A stretch of 64,000 nucleotides of DNA from Croceibacterium mercuriale (GCF_000802385.1 NZ_JTDN01000002.1:1-64000), one strand, 5' to 3'; numbered from the stretch's first letter, positions 1-9,344 are shown. Numbers and translations are program-made. Notes: generated from the letters alone by a model not told the origin.

Positions 1-504
1 TCAAACGTAATGGATACGAATGAACATGCTCAAGATCCCGATGCCCGTGGTGAGCACCAGAACCCGGCAACGACCTGGTTACTGCCAACCGGAGCCTTAA
101 AACCCCCGGCAGCAGGCGCCGTCGCCCACATGTCCCTTCATCAAAATCAACAATGTCAAAGAACCACCAAATACCTTGCAGCGAACAACCATCCTACCCG
201 ATCTTCACCGAGTGTCAGATTGTCCGTCCAAGTTGGCGACCAACTGTTCGGCGCCGGTCAAAACCGGCAGCGCCCCGTCGGTGAAACGGCATATATGGGG
301 CAGGTCCGGACCGGTCAACGGCCTTCTGCAATTTAATTGTAATGATGTGGCAAAATGCAGGAAAACTGCCATTTTGCGGCTGCCTGATCCTGCCGGGTCC
401 GGCCACCGGGCAGGCGATGATGTCGAGAATCGAGCCGTCTAGGTGATTCTTCGTGCTGCCCTTGCGCTTTCCACCTGCTCGACCGCTCCCCACATCCGGC
501 TGCA
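1..504. other. Gene-free, lower-GC left edge
   Basis: I find no convincing gene here. GC over the first 420 bases is about 56%, clearly below the rest of the window, and the short open frames on both strands lack a recognisable protein signature or a ribosome binding site. The stretch contains two back-to-back hairpins (350-377 and 389-414, listed separately). It may be the tail of a horizontally acquired segment or a large regulatory gap; the left neighbour is outside the window, so this cannot be decided here. Confidence 0.5.
350..414. repeat. Tandem pair of hairpins before the ABC exporter
   Basis: The first hairpin is GCAAAATGCAG (350-360), loop GAAAA, then CTGC-C-ATTTTGC (366-377), an 11-bp stem with one bulged C. 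The second is CCTGCC (389-394) with GGCAGG (409-414), plus an inner GGT/ACC pair separated by single mismatches. On the minus strand the first stem is followed by AT-rich sequence, so it could end a leftward transcript. No downstream T-run is present on the plus strand. Confidence 0.45.
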
Positions 505-2325
505 ATGAACCAGCCATCCCCCGAGACACGTCGCGCCGACCCGGCCGACTGGCGCACCGTGCGCCGCTTCCTGCCGTATCTCTGGCCCGCCGGCCGCCCC
601 GACCTGCGCTGGCGCATCATCGGGGCGGGTGTGTTCGTCATCATGGCCAAGGCGATCGTGCTCGCCCTGCCCTTCGCCTATGCCGGTGCAGTCGATGCGA
701 TGTCGGCCGACAGCGCCGAACCCGGCCTGTGGGTCGCCCTCGGCCTGGTGGTGGCTTACGCCGCCGGGCGCCTGGCCTCGATCGCCTTCGACAATATCCG
801 CAACGTGATCTTCGAACGTGTCGGCCAGGATGCCGTCCGGGACCTGACACAGGACGTATTCGCCCGGCTCCATGCCTTGTCCCTGCGCTTCCACCTGTCC
901 CGCCGGACAGGCGAAGTCACCAAGGTGGTCGAACGCGGGACCAAGTCCATCAACTCGATGGTCTTCTTCCTGCTGTTCAACATCGCGCCGACGATCGTGG
1001 AACTGCTGGTGGTCAGCGTGATCTTCTACACGAAGTTCGGCGTGGGCATGGTGGTCGCCACCGCGATCACCGTGGTCACCTATATCTGGCTGACCCGCAT
1101 CGTCACCGAATGGCGCACCACCCTGCGTGCCCGGATGAACGAGCTGGACGGGCTGGCGCTGTCGCGCGCGGTCGATTCGCTGCTGAACTACGAGACGGTG
1201 AAATATTTCGGCGCCGAGGATCGCGAGCGAGAGCGCTTCGGCTCGGCAACGCAGCAATATGCCGAGGCCGCGATAAAGAGCGAGAATTCGCTGGCGCTGC
1301 TCAACATCCTGCAGGCAGGCGTCACCAACCTGATGATGGCCGGCGCCATGGCATGGACGGTCTATGGCTGGAGCCGCGGCGCGCTGTCGGTCGGCGATCT
1401 GGTGCTGGTGAATACCTATCTGCTGCAGCTCTTCCGCCCGCTGGACGTACTGGGCTGGGTCTATCGCACGATCCGACAGGGGCTGATCGACATGGCGCAG
1501 ATGTTCCGCCTGATCGACACGCCGGTGGAGGTCGCCGACCTGCCCGGCGCCCCGGCCCTGCTGGTGCGGCGGCCGACCGTGGTGTTCGACAATGTCCGGT
1601 TCGGCTACGATCCGGACCGCGAGATCCTCCACGGCCTCAGCTTCGAGGTACCGGCAGGCGCGCAGGTGGCGATCGTCGGCCCGTCCGGTGCGGGCAAGTC
1701 CACCATCGGCCGCCTGCTGTTCCGCTTCTACGATCCGTCATCCGGCCGCATCCTGATCGACGGGCAGGATATCCGGCATGTCACGCAAGCCTCCCTGCGC
1801 CAGCGGATCGGCATCGTCCCGCAGGACAGCGTGCTGTTCAACGACACGATCGGCTACAACATCGCCTATGGCCGCAGCGGCGCCTCGGATGCGGAGGTCA
1901 TGGACGCGGCGCGGGGTGCGGCGATCGACCGGTTCATCGCCGGCTTGCCGCAGGGGCTCGACACCGAAGTGGGCGAGCGTGGCCTGAAGCTCTCCGGCGG
2001 GGAGAAGCAGCGCGTTGCGATCGCCCGCACCCTGCTGAAGGATCCGCCGATCCTGCTGCTGGACGAGGCGACGAGCGCGCTGGACACGCGCACGGAACAG
2101 GCGATCCTGGCCACCCTGCGCAATGTGTCGGCCGACCGGACCAGCATTGCCATCGCACACCGGCTGTCCACCATCGCTGATGCCGACATCATCAACGTGC
2201 TGCATGAAGGGCGGCTGGAGGAGCAGGGTACGCATGCGCAATTGCTGCGGCATGACGGCCTGTACGCCGATATGTGGCAACGTCAGGCGGCAGAGGCGAT
2301 CGAGCCGGTGCTGGCGGCGGAGTAG
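505..2325 (+). CDS. Atm1/HMT1-type ABC transporter, fused permease and ATPase
   Basis: A half-transporter of 606 residues: an N-terminal six-helix membrane domain (about 20-330) and a C-terminal ATPase. Walker A GPSGAGKS lies near residue 392, the signature LSGGE near 496, Walker B ILLLDEA near 516 and the switch histidine (AHRLST) near 551. The length and the membrane-domain motif NYETVKYFGAE match the Atm1/HMT1/ABCB7 group, which exports glutathione-linked sulfur or metal compounds across the inner membrane. It would work as a homodimer. The ATG at 505 gives the family's usual N-terminus, though no strong ribosome binding site precedes it. It is monocistronic and convergent with the nucleoside transporter. 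Confidence 0.88.
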   Translation: MNQPSPETRRADPADWRTVRRFLPYLWPAGRPDLRWRIIGAGVFVIMAKAIVLALPFAYAGAVDAMSADSAEPGLWVALGLVVAYAAGRLASIAFDNIRNVIFERVGQDAVRDLTQDVFARLHALSLRFHLSRRTGEVTKVVERGTKSINSMVFFLLFNIAPTIVELLVVSVIFYTKFGVGMVVATAITVVTYIWLTRIVTEWRTTLRARMNELDGLALSRAVDSLLNYETVKYFGAEDRERERFGSATQQYAEAAIKSENSLALLNILQAGVTNLMMAGAMAWTVYGWSRGALSVGDLVLVNTYLLQLFRPLDVLGWVYRTIRQGLIDMAQMFRLIDTPVEVADLPGAPALLVRRPTVVFDNVRFGYDPDREILHGLSFEVPAGAQVAIVGPSGAGKSTIGRLLFRFYDPSSGRILIDGQDIRHVTQASLRQRIGIVPQDSVLFNDTIGYNIAYGRSGASDAEVMDAARGAAIDRFIAGLPQGLDTEVGERGLKLSGGEKQRVAIARTLLKDPPILLLDEATSALDTRTEQAILATLRNVSADRTSIAIAHRLSTIADADIINVLHEGRLEEQGTHAQLLRHDGLYADMWQRQAAEAIEPVLAAE

Positions 2326-2355
2326 CGCCGCCGGGCGCCGCCCGCCATGCACAGG

Positions 2356-3657
2356 TCAGCTGATGAACAGCCCCGCAAGCGCCGCGCTCATCAGGTTGGC
2401 CAGCGATCCCGCCGCCAGCGCACGCAGCCCCATCCGGGCAATCAGCGGCCGCTGGTTGGGGGCCAGCCCGCCGGTCACCGCCATCTGGATCGCGATGGAG
2501 CTGAAATTGGCAAAGCCGCACAGGCTGAAGATGGCGATCGCCCGGCTGCGGTCGCTCAGCGCGCCCGGCGCCATGTCCTGCAGCGCGCTGAAGGCGATGA
2601 ATTCGTTCAGCACGATCTTGGTGCCGAACAGCCCGCCGGCGATCTGCGCCTCCTGCCAGGGGATGCCGAGCAGGAACATGACGGGCGCGAACAGCGTGCC
2701 CAGCAGGCTCTGGAAGGTCACGTCGGCATAGCCCAGCAGGCTGGCGGCCCACCCGACCAGTCCATTCAGCAGCGCGGTCAGCGCCACGAACGCCAGCACC
2801 ATGGCGCCCACCGCCACCGCCAGCTTCACGCCGGTCTGCGCGCCTTGTGCCGCGGCCTCGATGATGTTGGCGGCCTTGTGGTCCTCCACCCGCGCTGCCT
2901 TGACCTCGTGCGGGGTGTCGCCTTCGGTGATCGCCGCCGGTCCTTCGGCGCTGACGCGGCCGCGCGGCAGGACCACGTCCTGCACCAGATGCGCGGGCGT
3001 GCCTTCGTCCGGCATCATGATCTTGGCCATCAGGATGCCGCCGGGCGCGGCCATAACCGCGCCTGCCAGCAGGAACGGCAGATAGGCATCGCCCAGCAGG
3101 CCGGCATAGGCCGCCAGGATCGTGCCGGCGACGCCCGCCATGCCCACGCTCATCAGGGTGAACAGGCCGGACGGGGCCATGCCTGCCAGATAGGGGCGGA
3201 CCACCAGCGGGCTTTCCGACTGGCCGACGAAGATGTTGGCCGCCGCGGCCAGCGCCTCGACCTGGGTGATGCCGGTGACCCACCCGATCGCCCCGCCGAC
3301 CCAGCGCACCACCAGCTGCATGATCCCGATGTGGTAGAGGATGGAAACCAGTGCGGCGAAGAACACGATCACCGGCAGCGCGCCAAGGGCGAAGGTGTTG
3401 GCCAGCGGATTGTCCCGCCCGAACAGGAAGGCGGTGCCCTCTCCGGCATAGGCCAGCAGCCGCGATACCGCACCCGCCGCTCCGGCAATGGCGGCCCTGC
3501 CCCACGGCGTATACAGCACCAGGAACGCGATCACCGCCTGCAGCGCGAAGGCAGGTCCGACCACGCGCAGACGGATCGCCCGCCGGTTGGTGGACAGGAC
3601 CAGTGCGATCATCAGGATCACGACGATCCCGACAAGGTTGATCAGGATGGAAGGCAT
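2356..3657 (-). CDS. Concentrative nucleoside transporter (CNT/NupC family)
   Basis: A 433-residue polytopic inner-membrane protein that imports nucleosides by cation symport. Family landmarks are the GQSESPLVVRPYL segment (the CNT GQTEAPL motif), LNEFIAFSAL and LCGFANFSSIAI in the C-terminal half. I chose the ATG at 3657 because MPSILINLVGI begins directly with the first membrane helix; an upstream in-frame start at 3720 would add a charged tail absent from the family. It stands alone, convergent with the ABC exporter and divergent from the YhhQ-like gene. Confidence 0.88.
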   Translation of the reverse strand: MPSILINLVGIVVILMIALVLSTNRRAIRLRVVGPAFALQAVIAFLVLYTPWGRAAIAGAAGAVSRLLAYAGEGTAFLFGRDNPLANTFALGALPVIVFFAALVSILYHIGIMQLVVRWVGGAIGWVTGITQVEALAAAANIFVGQSESPLVVRPYLAGMAPSGLFTLMSVGMAGVAGTILAAYAGLLGDAYLPFLLAGAVMAAPGGILMAKIMMPDEGTPAHLVQDVVLPRGRVSAEGPAAITEGDTPHEVKAARVEDHKAANIIEAAAQGAQTGVKLAVAVGAMVLAFVALTALLNGLVGWAASLLGYADVTFQSLLGTLFAPVMFLLGIPWQEAQIAGGLFGTKIVLNEFIAFSALQDMAPGALSDRSRAIAIFSLCGFANFSSIAIQMAVTGGLAPNQRPLIARMGLRALAAGSLANLMSAALAGLFIS

Positions 3658-3756
3658 CGGCCCCGCTTCTGCTGCCTTGGAAAGCGCCCTCTTCCCCGAT
3701 CGGGCGGCGCGGGTCCACACTTTCCTTTTCAGGCGCGCTGACGGATAGGGACGGGG

Positions 3757-4407
3757 ATGAAGCCGATCGACACCATGCCGCCCGCATCGATTCCCCTGCC
3801 GCTGTTCGCCATGGCACTGCTCTACGGGGGCATGACCTGCATCGCTGGGGTGCTGGGTTCGAAACAGATCGCGCTTGGCCCGCTGGCGGTGGAGGCGGGC
3901 ATCCTGCCCTTCCTGTTGCTGGTCGCGATCTCGAGCGCGGTGACCCGGGTCTATGGCCGCGCGGCCGGCAGCCAGCTGGTGCGCTTCGGCTTCATCCCGC
4001 TCGCCACGGCCATCGCGCTGACCTGGGTCGTCATCCAGCTGCCCACCGACGCCGGCATGTACGAGCCTGCGAAGGAAGCCTTTCCCATCGTGCTGGGGCA
4101 GAGCGCCCGGCTGATGGTCGCCGGCATCATCGCCTATGGTGTATCGATGACGCTGAACGTGGTGCTGTTCGCCCGCCTGGCGGCGCGCACCGGCCGGTTC
4201 GGGCTGGTGGCGGGCGCGGTGGCCGCGGTGGTCAGCCAGGTCGTGGACACGCTGATCTTCATCACCGTCGCGTTCTATGGCGTGCGCCCGATCGGCGCGC
4301 TGATCGCCGGGCAGGCGCTGGCCAAGGTGGTGCTGTCGCTGGCGCTGGTGCCGCTGCTGATCGGCCTGTTCGTGACTCTCGCCCGCCGGTTCGACACGGC
4401 GCGCTGA
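3757..4407 (+). CDS. Queuosine precursor transporter (YhhQ/VUT family)
   Basis: A 216-residue membrane protein with about six helices, matching the VUT_1/YhhQ family, which takes up 7-cyano-7-deazaguanine for tRNA queuosine synthesis. The N-terminal VLGSKQIALGPLAVEAG segment and the later VVSQVVDTLIF segment are characteristic. The start could also be the ATG at 3775, six codons in. It is convergent with the permease at 4426, with a perfect 10-bp hairpin between them. No queuosine synthesis gene is nearby. Confidence 0.85.
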   Translation: MKPIDTMPPASIPLPLFAMALLYGGMTCIAGVLGSKQIALGPLAVEAGILPFLLLVAISSAVTRVYGRAAGSQLVRFGFIPLATAIALTWVVIQLPTDAGMYEPAKEAFPIVLGQSARLMVAGIIAYGVSMTLNVVLFARLAARTGRFGLVAGAVAAVVSQVVDTLIFITVAFYGVRPIGALIAGQALAKVVLSLALVPLLIGLFVTLARRFDTAR

Positions 4408-4410
4408 ACC

Positions 4411-4438
4411 GCGGGCGCGCCGGAGCTAGCGCGCCCGC
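4411..4438. terminator. Bidirectional hairpin terminator
   Basis: A perfect 10-bp inverted repeat GCGGGCGCGC (4411-4420) and GCGCGCCCGC (4429-4438), with an 8-nt loop, sits between two convergent genes and overlaps the last codons of the permease. There is no clear T-run, so it may act with Rho or as an mRNA stabiliser. Confidence 0.6.
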
Positions 4439-5673
4439 GCCAGCGTCACCGCCAGATCGGTCCGCGCCACGCGGGCCGCAGGGATCAGCGCCGCCAGCAG
4501 GGCGATGCCCAGCACCGCCGCCACGATCGCCAGCTCGCCGGGGTGCAGCACGGAGGCGCTGATGCCCACCTCGCGCAGCGTGTCGAACGATCCGATTGCC
4601 AGCGCCAGCACGCCATGGCCCACCGCCAGACCGACCGCGCAGCCGGCCACCGCGATCAGCAGCGCCTCGATCACGATCGTGCCGAACAGCTGCGCCCGGC
4701 TCGCCCCCATGACCCGCAGCAGCGCCAGTTCGCCTTCGCGCGCATTGGCCGCCTGCAGCAGCGCGACAAAGATCGACAGCCCGCCTGTTGCTGCCAGCAG
4801 CCAGGCGAAGATGCGCGCACCATCCACACCTGCCCCCAGCAGCCCGAGCAGCCGCGCTGTCTCGACCGCGGGCACCGCCGCCTGCAGATCGGTCTGGCGA
4901 TTGATGATGCCGGGCACGCTGACCGCACCGAAGGCGCTGCGGTACTTCACCAGAACCGCGGTGATCTCCGGCGCCATGCCGCTCTGGCCGCCATGGGCCT
5001 CGTGGCTCTCCTCGTCGGCATGATCCTCATGCGCGTCATGCGTGGCTTCTTCCTCATGCTGGATGCCGTGCGCGTCCCACACAGACGGCACATCCACCAG
5101 CACCAGCCGGTCGATCACCGTACCGGTCGGCTGCAGGATACCCACTGCCATGAAGGGCGCGTGCGCATGCTCGGTGCCGCCGGCTGACAGGCCGTGGCTG
5201 CCCACGAAGCGCTGTCCCAGGCCCATGCCCGTCGCTCGCGCAACCTCCGCCCCGATCACCGCCTCCTGATGATCGGCAAACATCCGCCCTTCCGCGATCC
5301 CGGCGCCGTACAGCTCGGCATAGGCGGGCTCCGTGCCGACGATCCGGAAACCCTGGAACTGGTCCCCCAGCGCCAGCGGTATCGCCTGCGCCACCGCCCG
5401 GTTGCCACGCAGCAAGGCCAGGCTTTCCAGCGGAATGTTCCCGGTTGGCGCATCCACCTGATACAGGCTCGACAGGATCAGCTGCAGCGGCGAACCCTTG
5501 GCACCGACCACCAGCTCGACCCCGGCGGCATCCCGTTCGAACCGGTTGCCGATCTGGCTGGAGAACAGCAGCAGGATCGCCAGCGTCGCCACGGCCAGCG
5601 CCAGCAGCAGGACGTTCAGCAGCGTGGTCAGCGCGCGATCGCGCAGATAGGCAACAGCCAGCCCGAACATCAC
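4426..5673 (-). CDS. FtsX/MacB-type ABC permease with His-rich loop
   Basis: A 415-residue permease with one N-terminal membrane helix, a large periplasmic domain and three C-terminal helices (the FtsX-like layout). Residues about 197-230 form a His/Asp/Glu-rich loop with seven histidines, a typical metal-binding or metal-sensing insert. It overlaps its ATPase gene by 4 bp (ATGA), so the two form one transporter. The divergent DUF3299 gene makes the locus resemble the Zur-regulated Zrg zinc uptake systems of Vibrio. The zinc role is inferred from the loop and the neighbours; the general call of LolE/MacB-like permease is firm. Confidence 0.82.
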   Translation of the reverse strand: MMFGLAVAYLRDRALTTLLNVLLLALAVATLAILLLFSSQIGNRFERDAAGVELVVGAKGSPLQLILSSLYQVDAPTGNIPLESLALLRGNRAVAQAIPLALGDQFQGFRIVGTEPAYAELYGAGIAEGRMFADHQEAVIGAEVARATGMGLGQRFVGSHGLSAGGTEHAHAPFMAVGILQPTGTVIDRLVLVDVPSVWDAHGIQHEEEATHDAHEDHADEESHEAHGGQSGMAPEITAVLVKYRSAFGAVSVPGIINRQTDLQAAVPAVETARLLGLLGAGVDGARIFAWLLAATGGLSIFVALLQAANAREGELALLRVMGASRAQLFGTIVIEALLIAVAGCAVGLAVGHGVLALAIGSFDTLREVGISASVLHPGELAIVAAVLGIALLAALIPAARVARTDLAVTLARAR

Positions 5674-6362
5674 GCCACCTCCTGCACGATCGGCGCCAGC
5701 ACCAGCGCATGGGGGATATGGGCCTTCAGCCGCGCGTCATGGGTGGCGATCAGCAGCGTGGAGCCATGCGCATCGGCGGTGCCGACCAGCAGGCGGGCGA
5801 TCCGCTCCGCATTGCCATCGTCCAGTGCGGATGTGGGCTCGTCCGCGATCAGCAGGTCCGGCCGGCCGACCAGCGCCCGGGCTACGGCGGCACGCTGCGC
5901 CTCCCCCTGGCTCAGGGCACGCGGACGCGCATGGGCCCGATGGCCCAGTCCCACCTCGTCCAGCAAGCGGCCGATCTCCGCATCGTCCCGCTCACGCCCG
6001 GCCAGCCGCTGCGCCAGCCGCAGATTGGCGGTGACGGATAACGCCTCCACCAGGCGCAGGGTCTGGAAGATGATGCCGATCCGCCGGCGGCGCAGATCGT
6101 CACGCACGCCGGGCAGGCCCGCCATCGTCTCGCCCGCAATCCGGATGGTGCCATGCTGCACCGTCAGCAGGCCGGCGATCAGGTTGATCAGCGTGGTCTT
6201 GCCGCTGCCGGACGGTCCCAGCAGCAGGCTGTGCTGGCCCCTGGTGGCAGCAAAGGAGAAATCATGCAGCACCGTGGCACTGCCGTAATCGTGCCGCAGG
6301 AACGCTATTTCCAGCACCGGTCCGGCAACTAGCGGGGCCTCGGCACCATCAGCCATGCGCAT
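5670..6362 (-). CDS. ABC transporter ATP-binding protein, partner of His-rich permease
   Basis: A 230-residue LolD/MacB-class ATPase. Walker A GPSGSGKT follows the N-terminal strand, the Q-loop is in IIFQTLRLVEAL, the signature reads LSQGE instead of LSGGQ, and Walker B is LLIADEPTSALD. It is translationally coupled to the downstream permease by an ATGA overlap. A second ATG six bases downstream (6356) is an equally possible start. The substrate is unknown; context suggests zinc or another divalent metal. Confidence 0.85.
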   Translation of the reverse strand: MRMADGAEAPLVAGPVLEIAFLRHDYGSATVLHDFSFAATRGQHSLLLGPSGSGKTTLINLIAGLLTVQHGTIRIAGETMAGLPGVRDDLRRRRIGIIFQTLRLVEALSVTANLRLAQRLAGRERDDAEIGRLLDEVGLGHRAHARPRALSQGEAQRAAVARALVGRPDLLIADEPTSALDDGNAERIARLLVGTADAHGSTLLIATHDARLKAHIPHALVLAPIVQEVA

Positions 6363-6426
6363 GGCCCGTCATAGCTGTGTCAGCGTCGATCATCTGTTTT
6401 CCCGTTCAGCGAACCGTCAGCACGAT

Positions 6427-6439
6427 GTGACATTATCAC
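6427..6439. promoter_or_regulatory. Candidate operator palindrome in the divergent metal-module promoter
   Basis: GTGA (6427-6430) and TCAC (6436-6439) form an inverted repeat around an AT-rich 5-bp core, inside the 196-bp region between the divergent ATPase and DUF3299 genes. The position fits a shared operator, and its AT-rich dyad shape would fit a Fur-family regulator such as Zur. I cannot score it against a real Zur matrix. Confidence 0.3.
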
Positions 6440-6558
6440 CACCATTGCAACGGTGCATCAGCCTGAGCCGGGCAGAAAGATTGACTTATTGTTGGCCACA
6501 AGGCAGTTTTGTAGTCGAAACAGGCTGCCATATGGCACAAACCAGCAGAGTTTTCATC

Positions 6559-7050
6559 ATGAGACTGTCTCTTGCCATCGGCTTTGTCGCCCTTGCCCTC
6601 GGTTCGGCCATCGCGCCGGCCCAGGCGCAGCGAAGCCCTGCCCTGCGCCCGTCCGAATCGGTGTGGCAGCCCGCGCGCACACCGCCCGGCGGCACATCAT
6701 GGGCGCTGCTGGAATCCACGGAGGAGGACCAGCGGACCTCCGGTGGGGTGATCTACAGCAAGCCGAAATTTCCGCAGTCCGTGCGCGCCCTCGGGGGTCG
6801 CCGGATCAAGGTTGCGGGCTACATGATGCCGCTGCAGAACAGCGCCAGGCAGACCCATTTCGTGCTGCTGGCCTATCCGCCCGACTGCCCGTTCCACCTG
6901 AACCCGGCACCCGACCAGTTCATCGAAGTGCGCACCGGCGGTCCGGTCGCGGTCAAGAACGGTGTCGCCACCTTCGAAGGCACGCTGGTCCTGACGGGGC
7001 AGGATGAAAGCGGCGTGTTCTACCAGATGACCAACGCACGGGAGGTCTGA
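6559..7050 (+). CDS. DUF3299 periplasmic protein, candidate zinc-handling factor
   Basis: About 163 residues with a clear signal peptide (MRLSLAIGFVALALGSA then APAQAQ). The mature part carries the DUF3299 pattern: a GGRRIKVAGYMMPL strand followed by HFVLLAYPPDCPFHLNPAPDQF. DUF3299 proteins are found next to FtsX-type permeases and metal uptake genes, as here. I chose the ATG at 6559 because it starts the signal peptide; an in-frame ATG at 6532 adds nine residues. It is followed after 2 bp by a second secreted protein, so the two are co-translated. The molecular function is not known. Confidence 0.75.
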   Translation: MRLSLAIGFVALALGSAIAPAQAQRSPALRPSESVWQPARTPPGGTSWALLESTEEDQRTSGGVIYSKPKFPQSVRALGGRRIKVAGYMMPLQNSARQTHFVLLAYPPDCPFHLNPAPDQFIEVRTGGPVAVKNGVATFEGTLVLTGQDESGVFYQMTNAREV

Positions 7051-7052
7051 CG

Positions 7053-7346
7053 ATGCGCGCAACCTTGTCCACCTTGGCCCTGTCTGCCCTGGCCCTGACC
7101 ACCGCCCTTGCTGGCCCGGCAGCCATCGCCTGCGACATGCATGGCTCGGCCGACAACTTCTTTCTCGCCTATATCGACTTCCGCGACATGACGGAGGCGG
7201 AGCAGCGCGCGGCGGAGCAGCGGGCGATCGACCAGTTCCATGCGCAGCAGCTGGAAACCGCCAAGGCGCGCTTCACACGCCGGTTCACGCCCGACCCGAT
7301 GCCGGAGCCGGATCGGTCCGCGGTGTCGAGCCCGCAGGCACTCTGA
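7053..7346 (+). CDS. Small secreted protein of the metal module
   Basis: A 97-residue protein with a signal peptide ending near GPAAIA, then a CDMHG motif and a charged helical segment rich in Glu, Gln and Ala. A GGAGG ribosome binding site lies inside the last codons of the preceding DUF3299 gene, so the two are translationally coupled. I do not recognise a family. The Cys-His start of the mature protein and its place in the operon would fit a periplasmic metal-binding role, but this is inference. Confidence 0.65.
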   Translation: MRATLSTLALSALALTTALAGPAAIACDMHGSADNFFLAYIDFRDMTEAEQRAAEQRAIDQFHAQQLETAKARFTRRFTPDPMPEPDRSAVSSPQAL

Positions 7347-7625
7347 TCCCGCTGGCAGGACGGCGGGCCAGCTTGGCCATACCCTCCTGCCCTTGCTCCC
7401 ACCCCATCCATTCGCTAGCCTTCCTGTCAGGTGCCGATCGCGGTCGGCAAGAACGATAAGGCGAATGACATAATGGCGGATACTTCTCCGCCGGCAGTGC
7501 AGCACGGGGGGTCGGCGCGGGCGGAGGCCGGGCCCCGGACGGGAGACAGGGGCAGCGGTCGTCACCGGCCTGCCGCTCATCTGCGCACCGCCGGATCTGA
7601 CAGCGAAATGGATGGAGGCGAGCTG

Positions 7626-8663
7626 ATGTCCGCCGCAGCGGAGCTGCCCCGTCAGGAGGGCGCGCGGCAGGCCTATGCCGCGATCGACCTCGGCACCAAC
7701 AATTGCCGTCTGCTGATCGCCCGGCCACAAGGCGAGAACTTCACCGTCATCGATGCCTTCAGCCGCGTGGTGCGGCTGGGCGAGGGTCTTGCCCAGAGTG
7801 GCCAGCTGAGCGAGGCCGCGATGGACCGTGCCGTCGCCGCGCTGCGCATCTGCGCCGAGAAGCTGCGCCGCCGCAACGTCCACCTCGCCCGCTCGGTCGC
7901 CACCGAAGCCTGTCGCCGAGCCACCAACGGCGCGGCCTTCATCGAGCGGGTCCGTCAGGAGACCGGCATCCTGCTCGACATCATCTCCGCCCAGGAAGAG
8001 GCGCGGCTGGCCGTGCTGGGGTGCCACATCCTGCTGGAAAGCGGGATCGGCCCCGCGGTGATCTTCGACATCGGTGGCGGATCGACCGAACTGGTCCTGA
8101 TCGAACCCGGCGCGCCGGTGCCGCGCATCGTCGACTGGCAGAGCGTGCCCTGGGGTGTCGTCTCGCTGACGGAGACCATGGGGGCGGAGCCGGATGGCAC
8201 GCCGGCGCTGCTGGAACGCTATGCGGCCATGCGCGGCATGGTGGCGGACAGCTTTGCCGATTTCGCGCAGCGCATCGCCGTCCATCGCACGCCCGACCTG
8301 CGCCTGCTGGGCACCAGCGGCACCGTGACCACGCTGGCCAGCCTGCATCTCGCCCTGCCGCAGTATGACCGGCGCGCCGTGGACGGGCTGGTCGTGCCCA
8401 GCGCCGCCATGCGCCAGATCACCACGCGGCTGTCGGGCATGAGCCCGGCCGAGCGGCGCACCCTGCCATGCATCGGCAGCGATCGGGCCGATCTGGTCGT
8501 GGCCGGTTGCGCCATCCTGGATGCCATTCTCGACATCTGGCCGGCGCCGCGACTGGGCGTGGCCGATCGCGGTATCCGCGAAGGCATCCTGCGATCCCTG
8601 ATGTCGGCCGATGTCGAAGGATCGATGGCGCAGGCGGCATTGCGCCGCATCGGGCGCAGGTGA
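7626..8663 (+). CDS. Ppx/GppA family phosphatase
   Basis: A 345-residue ASKHA-fold phosphatase that would hydrolyse exopolyphosphate and/or pppGpp in the cytoplasm. The phosphate-1 motif [16 protein letters not shown] lies near the N-terminus, and [12 protein letters not shown] and [11 protein letters not shown] follow. The ATG at 7626 is preceded by a good GGAGG site; the frame stays open upstream to 7431, but that extension looks non-coding. It is short, with no C-terminal HD domain, as is usual in alphaproteobacteria. rlmE follows after 7 bp. The gap 7347-7625 before it shows no gene. Confidence 0.87.
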   Translation: MSAAAELPRQEGARQAYAAIDLGTNNCRLLIARPQGENFTVIDAFSRVVRLGEGLAQSGQLSEAAMDRAVAALRICAEKLRRRNVHLARSVATEACRRATNGAAFIERVRQETGILLDIISAQEEARLAVLGCHILLESGIGPAVIFDIGGGSTELVLIEPGAPVPRIVDWQSVPWGVVSLTETMGAEPDGTPALLERYAAMRGMVADSFADFAQRIAVHRTPDLRLLGTSGTVTTLASLHLALPQYDRRAVDGLVVPSAAMRQITTRLSGMSPAERRTLPCIGSDRADLVVAGCAILDAILDIWPAPRLGVADRGIREGILRSLMSADVEGSMAQAALRRIGRR

Positions 8664-8670
8664 GGACAAT

Positions 8671-9336
8671 ATGAGCAGATCCGGACAGGACGCGGACCGC
8701 CGCGTGAAGACCGCGCGCGGGCGCACGGCATCGTCGGTCCGCTGGCTGGAGCGCCAGCTGAACGACCCTTACGTCAAGCAGGCCAAGGCGGAAGGCTATC
8801 GCAGCCGCGCCGCCTACAAGCTGATCGAACTGGACGAGAAGTTCCCGCTGCTGAAAGGCGCCCGGCGCGTGGTCGACCTTGGCATCGCGCCCGGCGGCTG
8901 GAGCCAGGTGGTGCGCAAGGTCTCGCCCCGTGCGGCGATCGTCGGCATCGACCTGCTGGAGGTGGAGCCGATCGAGGGCGTCACCATCCTGCAGATGGAC
9001 TTCATGGCGGATGCGGCACCCGCCGCGCTGATGGCGGCGCTGGACGGACCGCCCGATCTGGTCCTGTCGGACATGGCGGCCAACACGGTTGGCCACCGCC
9101 AGACCGATCACCTGCGCACGATGGGCCTGGTAGAGACTGCTGCCGATTTCGCGATCAGCGTGCTGGCGCCGGACGGCGCCTTTGTCGCCAAGGTGCTGGC
9201 TGGCGGCACCGATGCGGAGCTGCTCACCTTGCTGAAGCGCCATTTCCGCACCGTCAAACATGCCAAGCCGCCCGCCAGCCGCAAGGGCAGCTCCGAATGG
9301 TATGTGATCGCGCAGGGATTCAAGGGGCAAGACTGA
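8671..9336 (+). CDS. rlmE: 23S rRNA (uridine2552-2'-O)-methyltransferase RlmE
   Basis: A 221-residue FtsJ/RrmJ-type enzyme that 2'-O-methylates U2552 of the ribosomal A loop using SAM. The SAM pocket is [12 protein letters not shown]. The catalytic K-D-K-E set is visible as K in AAYKLIE, D in LSDMAANT, K in FVAKVLAGG and E in SSEWYV. The ATG at 8671 has a GAGG site. It is co-transcribed with the upstream phosphatase and ends at a perfect hairpin terminator. Confidence 0.93.
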   Translation: MSRSGQDADRRVKTARGRTASSVRWLERQLNDPYVKQAKAEGYRSRAAYKLIELDEKFPLLKGARRVVDLGIAPGGWSQVVRKVSPRAAIVGIDLLEVEPIEGVTILQMDFMADAAPAALMAALDGPPDLVLSDMAANTVGHRQTDHLRTMGLVETAADFAISVLAPDGAFVAKVLAGGTDAELLTLLKRHFRTVKHAKPPASRKGSSEWYVIAQGFKGQD

Positions 9337-9344
9337 TACGAAAC

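Noticed and set aside
10-336. A 108-codon frame at the left edge
   Set aside because: No ribosome binding site, no family features and a composition that looks non-coding.
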